From Pseudomonadales bacterium (GTDB lineage Bacteria > Pseudomonadota > Gammaproteobacteria > Pseudomonadales > Halieaceae): 64,000 nucleotides of DNA. Each line of letters begins with the position of its first letter. Position 1 is the first letter of the stretch. Positions 17,351 through 26,187 of this stretch are shown here, in pieces. Below the pieces are notes generated by a model. The model was not told where the DNA came from, made no database searches, and worked only from the letters and a program-made list of their open reading frames with translations. A program made the translations under genes and the position numbers. The DNA lies in NCBI GenBank assembly GCA_024234855.1, contig JACKNN010000001.1, forward strand, positions 744,001 to 808,000. Reading direction: 5' to 3'.

Positions 17351-17551
17351 ACAGGTGAAGCCCTGGCCGGCGTCGAACCGCGCCTGCATATCCCCACCGT
17401 GACAGGGATGGGTACCTATGCCTACACCGCCAGCAAGGCCGCGGTCCACCATCTCACCCGCCACCTGGCGGTGGAACTGGGGCCGCGCCAGATCACGGTT
17501 AACGCGGTGGCGCCCGGCTTTTGTCCCAGCAAGATGACCGACCAGGCGTAA
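17351..17551 (+). pseudogene. C-terminal remnant of a short-chain dehydrogenase
   Basis: The 66 in-frame codons after the deacylase stop encode the SDR active-site helix (TYAYTASKAAVHHLTRHLA) and the ITVNAVAPG loop, then end early at SKMTDQA. They resemble the RhlG-type SDR branch. The N-terminal cofactor domain is absent and no ribosome site or usable start exists except a weak ATG at 17408. This is a deletion remnant, not a working enzyme. Confidence 0.85.
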
Positions 17552-17737
17552 CACCCACCTCGCCCGACCCCCGGCCCCGGGGGATGATCGGTATAATCGC
17601 GGACGTCCTGCAGCCACTTCGAAGGCCGTAGCTGTTGTCGCCTTTTCCCCAGACTTTGGCACCAAAGCCGGTGTGTCTTTGGCGGTGCCGCTTTACAATC
17701 ACCGATCGCTCGACAGCAAAACGACAGGAATATCTTC

Positions 17738-18910
17738 ATGTCACTCGATTTTGACAGCGCCCGCCTGCCCAACCCCAATCTCCGACCTGAACACGAGGCG
17801 TGGCGCACCCAGCTTCGTCGTTTCATCGATACCCAGGTCATGCCCCATGCCGAGGACTGGGACGAAGCGGGACATATTCCCATCGAGTTGTGGCCCAAGG
17901 CGGCGGCGGTGGGTTTGCTGGGCCTGGGCTACCCGGAGGAGTTTGGCGGCACCCGGGAGGGCATCGACGTCTGGCACAGCTGGATTGCCAATGAGGAGCT
18001 GGCCCGCATCGGCGTGGGCGGTATCCCCGCCAGCCTGATGGTGCATGGCATTGGTTTGCCGCCGGTGATCAACTGGGGCAGCCAGGCGATGAAGGAGATG
18101 GTGGCGCCGCCAGTGCTGGCGGGCACGAAACACATAGCCCTGGGCATTACCGAGCCCGGCGGCGGCTCCGATGTGGCGCAGCTCGCCACCACGGCGGTGC
18201 GCGACGGCGATCACTTCGTGGTTAACGGTTCCAAGACCTATATTACAGGTGGCATGCGTGCCAACTGGGTATCCACCGCGGTGCGCACCGGCGGTCCGGG
18301 GGCGAAGGGTGTCTCGATGCTGTTGATTCCAACGGACGTCGAGGGTTTCAGTCGCACCGCGCTGGACAAGAAACAGGGTTGGTGGGCCTCCGACACCGCC
18401 ACCTTGTATTTTGATAATGTGCGGGTGCCGGTGAGCAACCTGATCGGTGAGGAGAACAAGGGCTTCCTGGTGATCATGACCAACTTCAATGCCGAGCGCA
18501 TGGCGATGGCGGCCGGTATGGAAGCGCTGGGCCGGGTCTGTTTGGAAGAGGCGGTCGGCTGGGCGCGGGAGCGCAAGACGTTCGGCAAGCGGCTGGCGGA
18601 TCACCAGGTGATCCGTCACAAAATCGCCCAGATGAAACAGAAACTGAATGCCACCCAGGCCTATATCCGGATCTGCTACGAGTCTATCGAAGCGGGCAAT
18701 GCCAACCCGGGTGATATCGCCCTGCTCAAGGTGCAGGCCAGCGAGACCATGGAGTTCTGCGCCCGCGAGGCGATGCAGATCCTGGGCGGTATCGGCTATA
18801 TGCGTGGCAGCCGGGTGGAGCGCATCTACCGGGAGGTGCGGGTCAACGCCATCGGTGGTGGCTCGGAAGAGATCATGCGCGATCTCGCGGCGAGACAGTA
18901 CGGCTTTTGA
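17738..18910 (+). CDS. Acyl-CoA dehydrogenase (first of three)
   Basis: FAD-dependent flavoenzyme that introduces the alpha-beta double bond into an acyl-CoA; 390 residues with the usual three domains. Visible marks are ALGITEPGGGSDVAQL (FAD/substrate region near 129-144), KTYITGG, FGKRLADHQVIRHKIAQM and QILGGIGYMRGS near the end. The C-terminal motif is GGGSEEIMRDL: the position of the medium-chain catalytic Glu (YEGT in MCAD) is Gly, as in isovaleryl- and long-chain-type enzymes whose base lies elsewhere. Its stop overlaps the possible TTG start of the next gene, indicating an operon. Confidence 0.9.
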   Translation: MSLDFDSARLPNPNLRPEHEAWRTQLRRFIDTQVMPHAEDWDEAGHIPIELWPKAAAVGLLGLGYPEEFGGTREGIDVWHSWIANEELARIGVGGIPASLMVHGIGLPPVINWGSQAMKEMVAPPVLAGTKHIALGITEPGGGSDVAQLATTAVRDGDHFVVNGSKTYITGGMRANWVSTAVRTGGPGAKGVSMLLIPTDVEGFSRTALDKKQGWWASDTATLYFDNVRVPVSNLIGEENKGFLVIMTNFNAERMAMAAGMEALGRVCLEEAVGWARERKTFGKRLADHQVIRHKIAQMKQKLNATQAYIRICYESIEAGNANPGDIALLKVQASETMEFCAREAMQILGGIGYMRGSRVERIYREVRVNAIGGGSEEIMRDLAARQYGF

Positions 18911-18930
18911 CAGAACAGGACGAGCAACGC

Positions 18931-20133
18931 ATGAGTATCAGCGAACAGGAACTGAAAGATTTTCGCGCCCAGGTCTCCGCCTGGATGTGCGACAACAAAC
19001 CCGCCGATCCCGGTTTCCTGCTGCCCCAGACGTTTATGGAAGTCGGGGATGAGCGCCAGCTGGAGTTCCTGCGGGAGTGGCAGCACAAGGTGTGGTCTGC
19101 CGGTTACCTTGGGATGGCCTGGCCGAAGGAATACGGTGGCGGTGGTGTGGCGCGGGCATTCCAGGCGATCGCCGACCAGGAGATGCGCCGCTACGGGGTG
19201 CCGATCTGTTTTAATGTCATCGGCCTGGGCTGGGCCGGGCCGCTGATTATAGACATTGGCACCGAACAGGAAAAAGCCCGTTACCTGAAGGGTATTCTCA
19301 GCGCTGAGGACATCTGGTGCCAGGGTTTTTCCGAGCCAGATCACGGCTCCGACCTGGGCAACGCGCAGACCCGTGCGGTGCGCGATGGCGATGAATACGT
19401 GCTCAACGGCCAGAAGATCTGGACCACCATGGGCAATTTCGCCAAATACATGATCCTGCTGGCCCGCACCAATCCCGATACAGCCCGCAAGTACGATGGC
19501 CTGTCCTATTTCCTGTCGCCCATGGATGTGCCCGGTATCGAGACCCGGCCCATCCGCAAGATCACCGGCGAGTACGGTTTCACTGAAACGTTCTTCACCG
19601 ACGCGCGTATTCCCGCCGACTGCCTGATGGGCGAAGAGGGCCAGGGCTGGAAAATCGCCATGCAGACGCTGCAGTACGAGCGCGGCGCCGAGGCCGGTGC
19701 CGCGGGTGGCCTGATGATGGTGCGGGTCACTATCGACGATCTTATCGAGCAGGTAAGCGATGTGGCCCGCGACGGTGAGCCGGTGCTGCAGGACCCGGTA
19801 ATGCGCGACCAGCTGGTCAGGCTGGTCATGGAGGAAAAGGCGCTTGCCCTTGGCGACAAGCGCGCCCACATAGCGCCCCTCACCACGGATTATCCGCACT
19901 CGCTACAGCTGTCCCACAAGCTGCGCGGTACCGAGATGGCCCGCCGCATGCGCCAGTTTGCGATCAACCTGCAGGGTGCCGCCGGCGGGCTGTACGTGGG
20001 CGACACGGATGCGCGCCAGGGCGGCTTCTGGCAGCGCGCCTATTTCAACAGTTTCTCCGCGACCATCGGCGGCGGCACCAGCCAGGTGCAGGCCAATATC
20101 GTCGCTGAACATATCCTCGGTCTGCCGAAGTAG
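18931..20133 (+). CDS. Acyl-CoA dehydrogenase (second of three)
   Basis: A 400-residue acyl-CoA dehydrogenase with CQGFSEPDHGSDLGN, LNGQKIWTTMG and the C-terminal IGGGTSQVQANIVAEHILGL. The ATG at 18931 has AGGA about 10 nt upstream. A TTG at 18907 overlapping the preceding stop is the alternative and would add eight residues. It is followed after 11 nt by the third dehydrogenase. The arrangement recalls heterotetrameric pairs such as the steroid side-chain dehydrogenases (FadE28/FadE29 type), where two unlike subunits share FAD sites. That pairing is inference. Confidence 0.9.
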   Translation: MSISEQELKDFRAQVSAWMCDNKPADPGFLLPQTFMEVGDERQLEFLREWQHKVWSAGYLGMAWPKEYGGGGVARAFQAIADQEMRRYGVPICFNVIGLGWAGPLIIDIGTEQEKARYLKGILSAEDIWCQGFSEPDHGSDLGNAQTRAVRDGDEYVLNGQKIWTTMGNFAKYMILLARTNPDTARKYDGLSYFLSPMDVPGIETRPIRKITGEYGFTETFFTDARIPADCLMGEEGQGWKIAMQTLQYERGAEAGAAGGLMMVRVTIDDLIEQVSDVARDGEPVLQDPVMRDQLVRLVMEEKALALGDKRAHIAPLTTDYPHSLQLSHKLRGTEMARRMRQFAINLQGAAGGLYVGDTDARQGGFWQRAYFNSFSATIGGGTSQVQANIVAEHILGLPK

Positions 20134-20144
20134 GGAGCACAGTC

Positions 20145-21284
20145 ATGTCAGTGATAGGAAATACCGCGCTGAGCTTCAGCGAAGAGCAGGCGATGCTGCT
20201 CGATGTCGCCCGTGAGTTCTGCAAAAACAAATCCCCCATCGCCGTGGTGCGCTCGCAGCTGGAAACCGAGAGCGGTTATGACGCCGGGCTCTGGGATGAA
20301 ATGGTGGCGCTGGGCTGGGCTGGCATCTCCCTGCCGGAATCCTGTGGCGGTTCGGGCATGGGTGTGGCCACCGTGGTACCGGTGGTGGAGGCCATGGGCC
20401 GCGCCATGCTGGGCACACCATTGATCAGCACCACGCTTGCCGCGCAGTTGCTGTTGCGCGCCGGCGGCGAGGCCCGGATGGAGGGCGTGCTGTCCGACAT
20501 TGCGGCGGGCACCACTGCCACTGTTGCCCTGCTTGAGAACACCGACTGGGGTGATACCAGGCTTGCCTGCACGCTGGGCGCCGACGGTGTCCTGCGCGGC
20601 GGCAAGAAGTTTGTAACAGATGCCACTGCTGCCCGGCTATTCGTTGTGGTAGTCGACTGCCGGGGCGCTCCTGCGCTGGCGCTCGTGCGAGCCCCGCAAC
20701 TGGCTGCCGGCGCTGTGACTGCCAACACACTGATCGACCAGACCAAACGCAGCGCCAGCGTCGATTTCAGCGGAGTGAAGGTGGATGAGGCTGACCTGAT
20801 TACCGGCAGTACTGTCGTTACCGCCCTGCGTGACCTGCGATTACTCGGGGCGTTGCTGATCGCGGCCGAAGCCACCGGCAGCGCCGCCAGTTGCCTTGAT
20901 ACAGTGGTCGAATACCTGAAAACCCGCAAGCAGTTCGGCAAGCTGATCGGCTCCTACCAGGCGCTCAAGCACCCCACGGTCGACATCCTCAACGCCGTGG
21001 ACTCCGGCCGCTCCTTCATCTACCACGCCGCGACGCTGGTCGATGAGGGTCCGCTGGACAAGGACGCCGAGATCGCCTGCCGCATGGCCAAGGCCCACGC
21101 CACCGAAACACTGCTGTACGCCGGTGACCGCGCCGTGCAGTTTCACGGCGGCATGGGTTTCACTTACGAGTGCGATGCCCAGCTCTACATCCGGCGCGCC
21201 CAGTGGAGCCAGCAACAGTACGGCGATGCGCAGCACCACCGCAAACGCCTGGCGGGTCTGCTACTGGATCAGGTGAGGGGCTGA
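20145..21284 (+). CDS. Acyl-CoA dehydrogenase (third of three)
   Basis: A 379-residue divergent acyl-CoA dehydrogenase with a GGGAGC-type ribosome site before the ATG. The N-terminal and C-terminal helical domains are recognisable (ISLPESCGGSGMG; RKQFGKLIGSYQALKHPTVD; AVQFHGGMGFTYECDAQLY). The middle beta domain is poorly conserved. It lacks the GGGT-EE ending of the previous two. It is the likely smaller partner in a mixed complex with the second dehydrogenase. Confidence 0.88.
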   Translation: MSVIGNTALSFSEEQAMLLDVAREFCKNKSPIAVVRSQLETESGYDAGLWDEMVALGWAGISLPESCGGSGMGVATVVPVVEAMGRAMLGTPLISTTLAAQLLLRAGGEARMEGVLSDIAAGTTATVALLENTDWGDTRLACTLGADGVLRGGKKFVTDATAARLFVVVVDCRGAPALALVRAPQLAAGAVTANTLIDQTKRSASVDFSGVKVDEADLITGSTVVTALRDLRLLGALLIAAEATGSAASCLDTVVEYLKTRKQFGKLIGSYQALKHPTVDILNAVDSGRSFIYHAATLVDEGPLDKDAEIACRMAKAHATETLLYAGDRAVQFHGGMGFTYECDAQLYIRRAQWSQQQYGDAQHHRKRLAGLLLDQVRG

Positions 21285-21322
21285 TACAAATGGGGGGACC
21301 GGCGAACTCCGCTCCGGGGCAG

Positions 21323-21565
21323 CTAGTTTGGCTTGGACGGATCAAGCGGCAGTATGGAAAGATCGCAATCCGTCGGCATCAGGCCGGAGGTCATGACCTT
21401 GATGTAGTCGGCCAGCCGGAGTTCGGCGGCAGCCCGGTAATCGAATGGCCCCTCCATAGTCCCCTCCCTCGTGAGGAAGAACCACTTGCCGCCTTCCTTG
21501 CAAAACCGGTTGGACCGAAACCGGGTGTAGGCGCCTGAATCGTCCCTGCGTCGTGCGGTATTCAA
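21323..21565 (-). CDS. DUF6316 family small protein
   Basis: An 80-residue protein of unknown function with the pattern I recall for DUF6316: RSNRFCKEGGKWFFLTREG, then EGPFDYRAAAELRLADYI. The start is TTG at 21565, with GGAGG four nt upstream; no in-frame ATG fits. No signal peptide or membrane segment, so it is cytoplasmic. It lies alone on the minus strand between plus-strand genes. The family is, as far as I recall, typical of marine gammaproteobacteria. Confidence 0.75.
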   Translation of the reverse strand: MNTARRRDDSGAYTRFRSNRFCKEGGKWFFLTREGTMEGPFDYRAAAELRLADYIKVMTSGLMPTDCDLSILPLDPSKPN

Positions 21566-21704
21566 GAGGCCTCCATTTCAAATGCCGGTCCGTTGCGCTT
21601 TATCCTACCAGAGGACGGCCGGGTTTAAGAAGCAGCATATCCGCTATGGCCCGGGTGGGACGTGGCATCTGGAATGGACAGCCATCCGCAAGAGGACGCC
21701 AGTC

Positions 21705-22736
21705 GTGACAAAAATGAAAGACGACCCCCGTATCGATCCGCGTATCAAGGCGCTGCTGGGTAACCTGCCGGCGGTGAGTTTCAGCGATGTCGAAAACAGG
21801 CAACAGGCCCTGGACGAGGCGAATACGCCAGCGGCCACCGCCCAGCGCAAGCAAATGGAGGCCATGTTTGACCTGATCGACAACGAGCGTGTGGCACCCT
21901 CGGCGGGTCTGGAGATCTCTACCCGGGAGTTCAGCTCCAGTCCCGATGGCAATACCATCAAAGTGCAGTTCATCCGGCCAGCCTCATCGGATACCTTGCC
22001 CTGTGTGTATTACATCCACGGCGGCGGTATGCAGAGCATGAGCTGCTTTGTCGGCATGTACCGGGCCTGGGGTAAAATTATCGCGGCCCAGGGGGTCGCC
22101 GTGGCGATGGTGGATTTTCGCAACTGCCTCACACCGTCTTCGGCACCGGAAGTGGCGCCGTTTCCGGCGGGGCTTAACGATTGCGTGTCCGGGGTGAAGT
22201 GGCTGGTCGATCGGGCGGGCGAATTGAATATCGACCCAGCCCATATCATCGTTGCCGGCGAGAGCGGTGGCGGTAACCTCACCCTTGCGACAGGACTGAA
22301 ACTCAAGCGCGATGGCGACCTCGGCCTCATCCGTGGCCTGTATGCCCTGTGCCCCTATATCGCCGGTGCCTGGCCGCAGCAGCGGTTTCCTTCGTCGGTC
22401 GAGAACAACGGCCTGTTGCTCGACCTGCATAACAACCGCGGCGCCATGGCGTATGGGATGGAGCACTACAAAAGCGGCAATCCGCTGGCATGGCCGAGCT
22501 TCGCCACGGAAGCGGATCTGGCGGGCCTGGTGCCGACTGTGATCAGCGTCAATGAATGCGACCCGCTGCGGGACGAGGGGATTGAGTTCTACCGAACCCT
22601 GCTCAGGGCCGGCGTGAAGGCGCGCTGCAAGCAGGTCATGGGCACTACCCACGGCATAGAGATCTTCGCTTCCGCCTGCCCGGAGATAAGCCGCGATGCG
22701 GCGGCACAGATCGCAATGTTCTGCCGTGAGGCGTAA
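21705..22736 (+). CDS. Alpha/beta hydrolase, HSL-type esterase
   Basis: A 343-residue carboxylesterase of the hormone-sensitive-lipase class. The oxyanion motif HGGG (YYIHGGGMQS), nucleophile Ser in AGESGGG, Asp in NECDPLRDEG and His in TTHGIE are all in order. The GTG at 21705 is chosen because AGAGGA lies 8 nt upstream; the frame is open further back but encodes unrelated sequence. The enzyme is cytoplasmic, with no signal peptide. It hydrolyses short to medium acyl esters; the natural substrate is unknown. It converges with the next gene, with 14 nt between stops. Confidence 0.88.
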   Translation: MTKMKDDPRIDPRIKALLGNLPAVSFSDVENRQQALDEANTPAATAQRKQMEAMFDLIDNERVAPSAGLEISTREFSSSPDGNTIKVQFIRPASSDTLPCVYYIHGGGMQSMSCFVGMYRAWGKIIAAQGVAVAMVDFRNCLTPSSAPEVAPFPAGLNDCVSGVKWLVDRAGELNIDPAHIIVAGESGGGNLTLATGLKLKRDGDLGLIRGLYALCPYIAGAWPQQRFPSSVENNGLLLDLHNNRGAMAYGMEHYKSGNPLAWPSFATEADLAGLVPTVISVNECDPLRDEGIEFYRTLLRAGVKARCKQVMGTTHGIEIFASACPEISRDAAAQIAMFCREA

Positions 22737-22750
22737 CTGACCGGTGCGGC

Positions 22751-23494
22751 TCAGGTGCCGGTATTGGCTTCTTTGCCAAGACAGGCGCGCTCTGTCGGCG
22801 TGGGCTGACCCGGTCGACGATAGGTCAGGAATACCACATCCCACAGCGGGGAGCTCAAACCGAACTGGCTGTTGGCGTTCTTGTAATGGTGCTCAAGGTG
22901 AAAGCGGCGCATGAATTTTCCGATCCTGGAATGCGGGCGACCGTGATGACAGTAGTAGTGCATCCAGTCGTAACACAGATAGCCGGAGAATACCCCTGCC
23001 AGGATCGGTGACCAGTGAGCTGGAAAACACACCATGACCACGGCCGCCAGAAATATCCCGATGGGCACCGCCAGTATGGGCGGCGCCACCAGTCGATTGG
23101 GGTCATCGGGAAATTCGTGGTGATAGCCGTGCAGGGCGAACTGGATGGCGCGAATAGCCCGGTTGCCTGACGGAGCAAAATGAAACACCCAGCGGTGGAG
23201 CCAGTACTCGGCAAAGGTCCAACCCAGCACGCCTGCGAGAAAAAGCGCGACAATGCTGTCCGGCGACCGACCCTCGAGCAGGATGGATCGGTATAACAGG
23301 AAGGTCACCAGCGGAATCGCCCACAGTCCCGGCAGGGTCCAGTGGGCGGTGGTGAGAAAGCGCTCGAGCAGGTAGCTGTTCATCACTTTCATACCGAATC
23401 GCCGGGGGCGATTCGTCTTGTCCGGCGCGTCCTGGATGCCGTGCCAGTTCCGCAGTGCGGCCTGGTATTGCGCCGTTGTGCCAAGAAAACTCAT
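22751..23494 (-). CDS. Membrane fatty-acid hydroxylase / sterol desaturase family
   Basis: A 247-residue di-iron membrane oxygenase. Four or so hydrophobic segments alternate with the family His clusters: HRWVFH (100-105), HGYHH (122-126), HYYCHHG (179-185) and HLEHH (199-203). It most resembles the fatty-acid 2-hydroxylase/carotene-hydroxylase branch. It would hydroxylate a lipid using O2 in the inner membrane. The ATG at 23494 has AGGA 6 nt upstream; the longer frame is not needed. It is the last gene of a four-gene minus-strand run with two glycosyltransferase-like genes and a 2OG oxygenase, 70 nt after the preceding stop. Confidence 0.85.
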   Translation of the reverse strand: MSFLGTTAQYQAALRNWHGIQDAPDKTNRPRRFGMKVMNSYLLERFLTTAHWTLPGLWAIPLVTFLLYRSILLEGRSPDSIVALFLAGVLGWTFAEYWLHRWVFHFAPSGNRAIRAIQFALHGYHHEFPDDPNRLVAPPILAVPIGIFLAAVVMVCFPAHWSPILAGVFSGYLCYDWMHYYCHHGRPHSRIGKFMRRFHLEHHYKNANSQFGLSSPLWDVVFLTYRRPGQPTPTERACLGKEANTGT

Positions 23495-23564
23495 GGATAT
23501 TCCTGTTGCCGATTGCAGACCAAATGCCGTTTTCTGCCCCGGTCGTTGGGACGCCGGCCGGACA

Positions 23565-24536
23565 TCAGGCCGGCAGTGGCAGCGAGGACACCACCTGGTC
23601 GATGGGTGGCACTTTGCGCAGCACGCTGGGGGCATCCTTGCGCACGTGATCGAGCAGCATCTCCCGCTGTACCATCTCCTCGGTCACCGTGCCGTCGTCG
23701 ATGCATTTTTGCAGCAGGGCGAAGAACAGGTTTTCCTGGTTCTTGTCCGGGTGGCTCCTGTAGTGTCCCAAGAAGGCGTAGTCGCCGAAGATCTTGCGGC
23801 GCGCGTGCAGCAGCCATCCCAGTGGCGGAAAGGCGTCGAACTTGTCAGCCGGCACAAAGTCTATGGGCAGGCCTGCTTTCCACGGCTGGGTCCAGCGCCG
23901 GGTGGTATGCAGCATGCGGGTATTGCTGTTCAGTACGTCGAGGTCGTTCCAGCTGTTCTCCAGCAGGCCGATGGTTTTTCTGTCCTCGTACATCAGGGAA
24001 ATCCACTCCTTGTAATCGCGCTTGCCTTCGAACATCTCGTTGAACTGCTCATCCACCTTCCAGTGCTTGAGTTTTGCGCAGTCCAGCAACATGACACTGG
24101 ATGCCAGCTTGCCGTTGATGTCCCGGCTGGTCTTGCTGCGCGGCCTGCACATGATGGCCTTGCCCTTCATGTCCCGCGACAGCAGGTCCCAGACATCCCC
24201 TACCGCGAACACGTCGGGATCGATGACGACGGCCCGCCCCTTGTAATTCATTAACTCCGGCGGCATAAACCGCAGCGGGGTGAAGGATTGCAGGTCGTTC
24301 ATGCGCCACTTGCGCCACACGCCGTTACGCAGGAACATTTCGCCCTCGTTCGCGGCGAGGAAGGGGTGATCTTTTGTCTCGATAAATCTGACATCGAATT
24401 TGTCGTTATTGTTTGAAAAGTAGCGCAGCGATTTCTCGCCGACGTGGGCGCCGAGAATCTGCTTGTGGTTGACGTGGATAAACACGCAGGGTTTGGGTTC
24501 GACTGTCTTGTGTGCTGTCCCGGTTTTCCTGTTCAT
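23565..24536 (-). CDS. Glycosyltransferase-like protein, paralogue A
   Basis: A 323-residue soluble protein. Features suggest a nucleotide-sugar transferase (GT-A-like) fold: a hydrophobic first strand (CVFIHVNHKQILGA), a central acidic motif (VVIDPDVFAVGD) of the DxD kind, and SSVMLLDCAKLKHW, as in GT8-type enzymes. No family is firmly recognised. The start ATG at 24536 has GGGGAG upstream. It is clearly paralogous to the gene at 25264-26187: identical runs include DLQSFTPLRFMPPELM and IDPDVFAVGD. It has no signal peptide. A cytoplasmic role in modifying a lipid, glycan or small molecule is inference. Confidence 0.7.
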   Translation of the reverse strand: MNRKTGTAHKTVEPKPCVFIHVNHKQILGAHVGEKSLRYFSNNNDKFDVRFIETKDHPFLAANEGEMFLRNGVWRKWRMNDLQSFTPLRFMPPELMNYKGRAVVIDPDVFAVGDVWDLLSRDMKGKAIMCRPRSKTSRDINGKLASSVMLLDCAKLKHWKVDEQFNEMFEGKRDYKEWISLMYEDRKTIGLLENSWNDLDVLNSNTRMLHTTRRWTQPWKAGLPIDFVPADKFDAFPPLGWLLHARRKIFGDYAFLGHYRSHPDKNQENLFFALLQKCIDDGTVTEEMVQREMLLDHVRKDAPSVLRKVPPIDQVVSSLPLPA

Positions 24537-24597
24537 GGATTGGCTCCCCAAAGTGTCGGATGATGGCTTGCCGGCGTCACAGCCGGCCCCGTGGCGT

Positions 24598-25227
24598 TCA
24601 ATGGCCTATGCCCAGTACCCGTTTGCCGAAGTGAGTGCCCATGCGATTGAGCTTCTGGCTGAGCTGTGCGAACTTGTTGTTGGAAAGAAAGTTGTATTGC
24701 AGCATGCGCCGCTCGCCGACAAACGGCTTGTGCCCGTGCCAGGACCAGTCGGTGCGCCGGAAGGCCAGCAGGTGCCCGCCCAGTGGTTTCACTTCGGCGG
24801 TGTAGTCTTCCAGGTCGGACGGGGAGCGCAGCATGCGCAGGCAGCCGCCGTCGCTGTTCCACTGTTCATTGAAATATACCAGTACGGTAATGACCTTGCT
24901 CTTGTGATCGGTGTGGATATGGCCGTCACTGCGCTCGCAGTATTTGCGAATCGTGGCGGTGGTGGGGCAGTTGCTGAGGTCGACGCCGAATTTGTCACCC
25001 AGGTGGGTGCGGAAATTGTCCGTCTCCAGCTCCGCCAGGAAGTCGCGAAATGCCGGGCCGTAACTCAGGTCGCGCAGGTCGTGGTTGGTGGCTGTATCGA
25101 TCGCCGGGTAGTCGCTGTTGACCCGCTTCAGTGCCGCTGCCGGCAGGAAGTCGGGCACGACTATGTAGTCAAAAGGATCAGTCTGCAGCTCGCAGGTATC
25201 GAGTGCGGCCAGGTTGGTAAGGGGCAC
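24598..25227 (-). CDS. 2-oxoglutarate/Fe(II)-dependent oxygenase
   Basis: A 209-residue double-stranded beta-helix oxygenase. The iron facial triad is visible as H105-T-D107 (GHIHTDHKSK) and a distal His at 164/166 (WHGHKPF), with Arg 173/174 (GERRMLQ) to bind 2-oxoglutarate. VITVLVYFNEQW and GGCLRML fit the prolyl-4-hydroxylase-like group. The start is GTG, with GAGGA 7 nt upstream. It lies between the two glycosyltransferase-like paralogues, 36 nt after one and 60 nt before the other, so it probably acts on the same product. Its substrate is unknown. Confidence 0.85.
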   Translation of the reverse strand: MPLTNLAALDTCELQTDPFDYIVVPDFLPAAALKRVNSDYPAIDTATNHDLRDLSYGPAFRDFLAELETDNFRTHLGDKFGVDLSNCPTTATIRKYCERSDGHIHTDHKSKVITVLVYFNEQWNSDGGCLRMLRSPSDLEDYTAEVKPLGGHLLAFRRTDWSWHGHKPFVGERRMLQYNFLSNNKFAQLSQKLNRMGTHFGKRVLGIGH

Positions 25228-25263
25228 GGGTAAATCCTCGTCGTTTGATTCGGGGGCCGGGAG

Positions 25264-26187
25264 TCAGGCGGCCAGTTGCTTCACGAGTTCCAGCGCGTCG
25301 TGGCGGACGTGGTTGTGCGCCATCTCGTCGCGAACATCCTTCTCGGAGATGATGCCGGTATCCAGGCATTCACTGACCAGTTGGAAGAAGAATCTCTCCT
25401 GGGCCGGATCCGGGTGGGCCTTGTACTTCCCGGTCAGGAAGTAATCCCCGAAAATGGCCCGACGCGCCCGGCGCACCCAGTGCTTGGGCGGGAACAGCCG
25501 GAAGGTATCGGCGGGGCGGAAGTCGATCGGCAAGCCGGTTTTCCAGGGCTGGTGCCAGCGCTTGGTGGTGTGCAGCATCTTTGTGTTTTCGTCCAGGTGA
25601 TCGAAGTCATTCCACTGATTGTCAAACAGGCCGATCTGGCTGCGATCTTCCAGGTACAGGCCAATCCAGTGCATGTAATCGCGTTTGAACTCGAACATCT
25701 CGTTGAACTGCTCTTCGGTTTTCCAGTGCTTCAGCCGGGCGCAGTCAAGCAGCATGACGCTGCTGGCCAGGGCGCCACGCTTGCCTTTGTTACCGGATTT
25801 TGGGCGGCACATCAGCGCTTTGTCGGCCATATCGCGGCTCAGCAGTTCCCAGGCGTCACCGACGGCAAATACATCCGGGTCGATAACAATCGCCCGCCCC
25901 TGGTAGCCCATCAGCTCGGGCGGCATGAAACGCAGCGGGGTGAAAGACTGCAGGTCGTTGTTCAGCCATTTGCGCTTGTCGCCGTCGCGTAAATACAGCT
26001 GACCTTCCTTTGCCTGGAGGAAGGCGTGGTCCTTGACCTCGATGAATCGCACATCGAACTTGTCGCGGTTGGGCGAGTACTTTTGCAGCGCGTACTTGCC
26101 CACAATGGCACCGAGAATCTGCTTGTGATTGACGTGGATAAAGACGCAGGGCTTTGGCTGCGCCCTGTGTTGTACCGTCGCGTTCAT
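25264..26187 (-). CDS. Glycosyltransferase-like protein, paralogue B
   Basis: A 307-residue paralogue of the protein at 23565-24536 with the same order of motifs (KPCVFIHVNHKQILGA, DLQSFTPLRFMPPELM, IVIDPDVFAVGD, SSVMLLDCARLKHW, QPWKTGLPIDF). The central part is highly similar; the N- and C-terminal ends diverge. GGGAG precedes the ATG by 7 nt. It is the first gene of the four-gene minus-strand run, so its promoter should lie in 26188-26456. The duplication with divergence suggests two related acceptors or two steps of one pathway. The catalytic role is inferred from the DxD-like motif only. Confidence 0.7.
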   Translation of the reverse strand: MNATVQHRAQPKPCVFIHVNHKQILGAIVGKYALQKYSPNRDKFDVRFIEVKDHAFLQAKEGQLYLRDGDKRKWLNNDLQSFTPLRFMPPELMGYQGRAIVIDPDVFAVGDAWELLSRDMADKALMCRPKSGNKGKRGALASSVMLLDCARLKHWKTEEQFNEMFEFKRDYMHWIGLYLEDRSQIGLFDNQWNDFDHLDENTKMLHTTKRWHQPWKTGLPIDFRPADTFRLFPPKHWVRRARRAIFGDYFLTGKYKAHPDPAQERFFFQLVSECLDTGIISEKDVRDEMAHNHVRHDALELVKQLAA

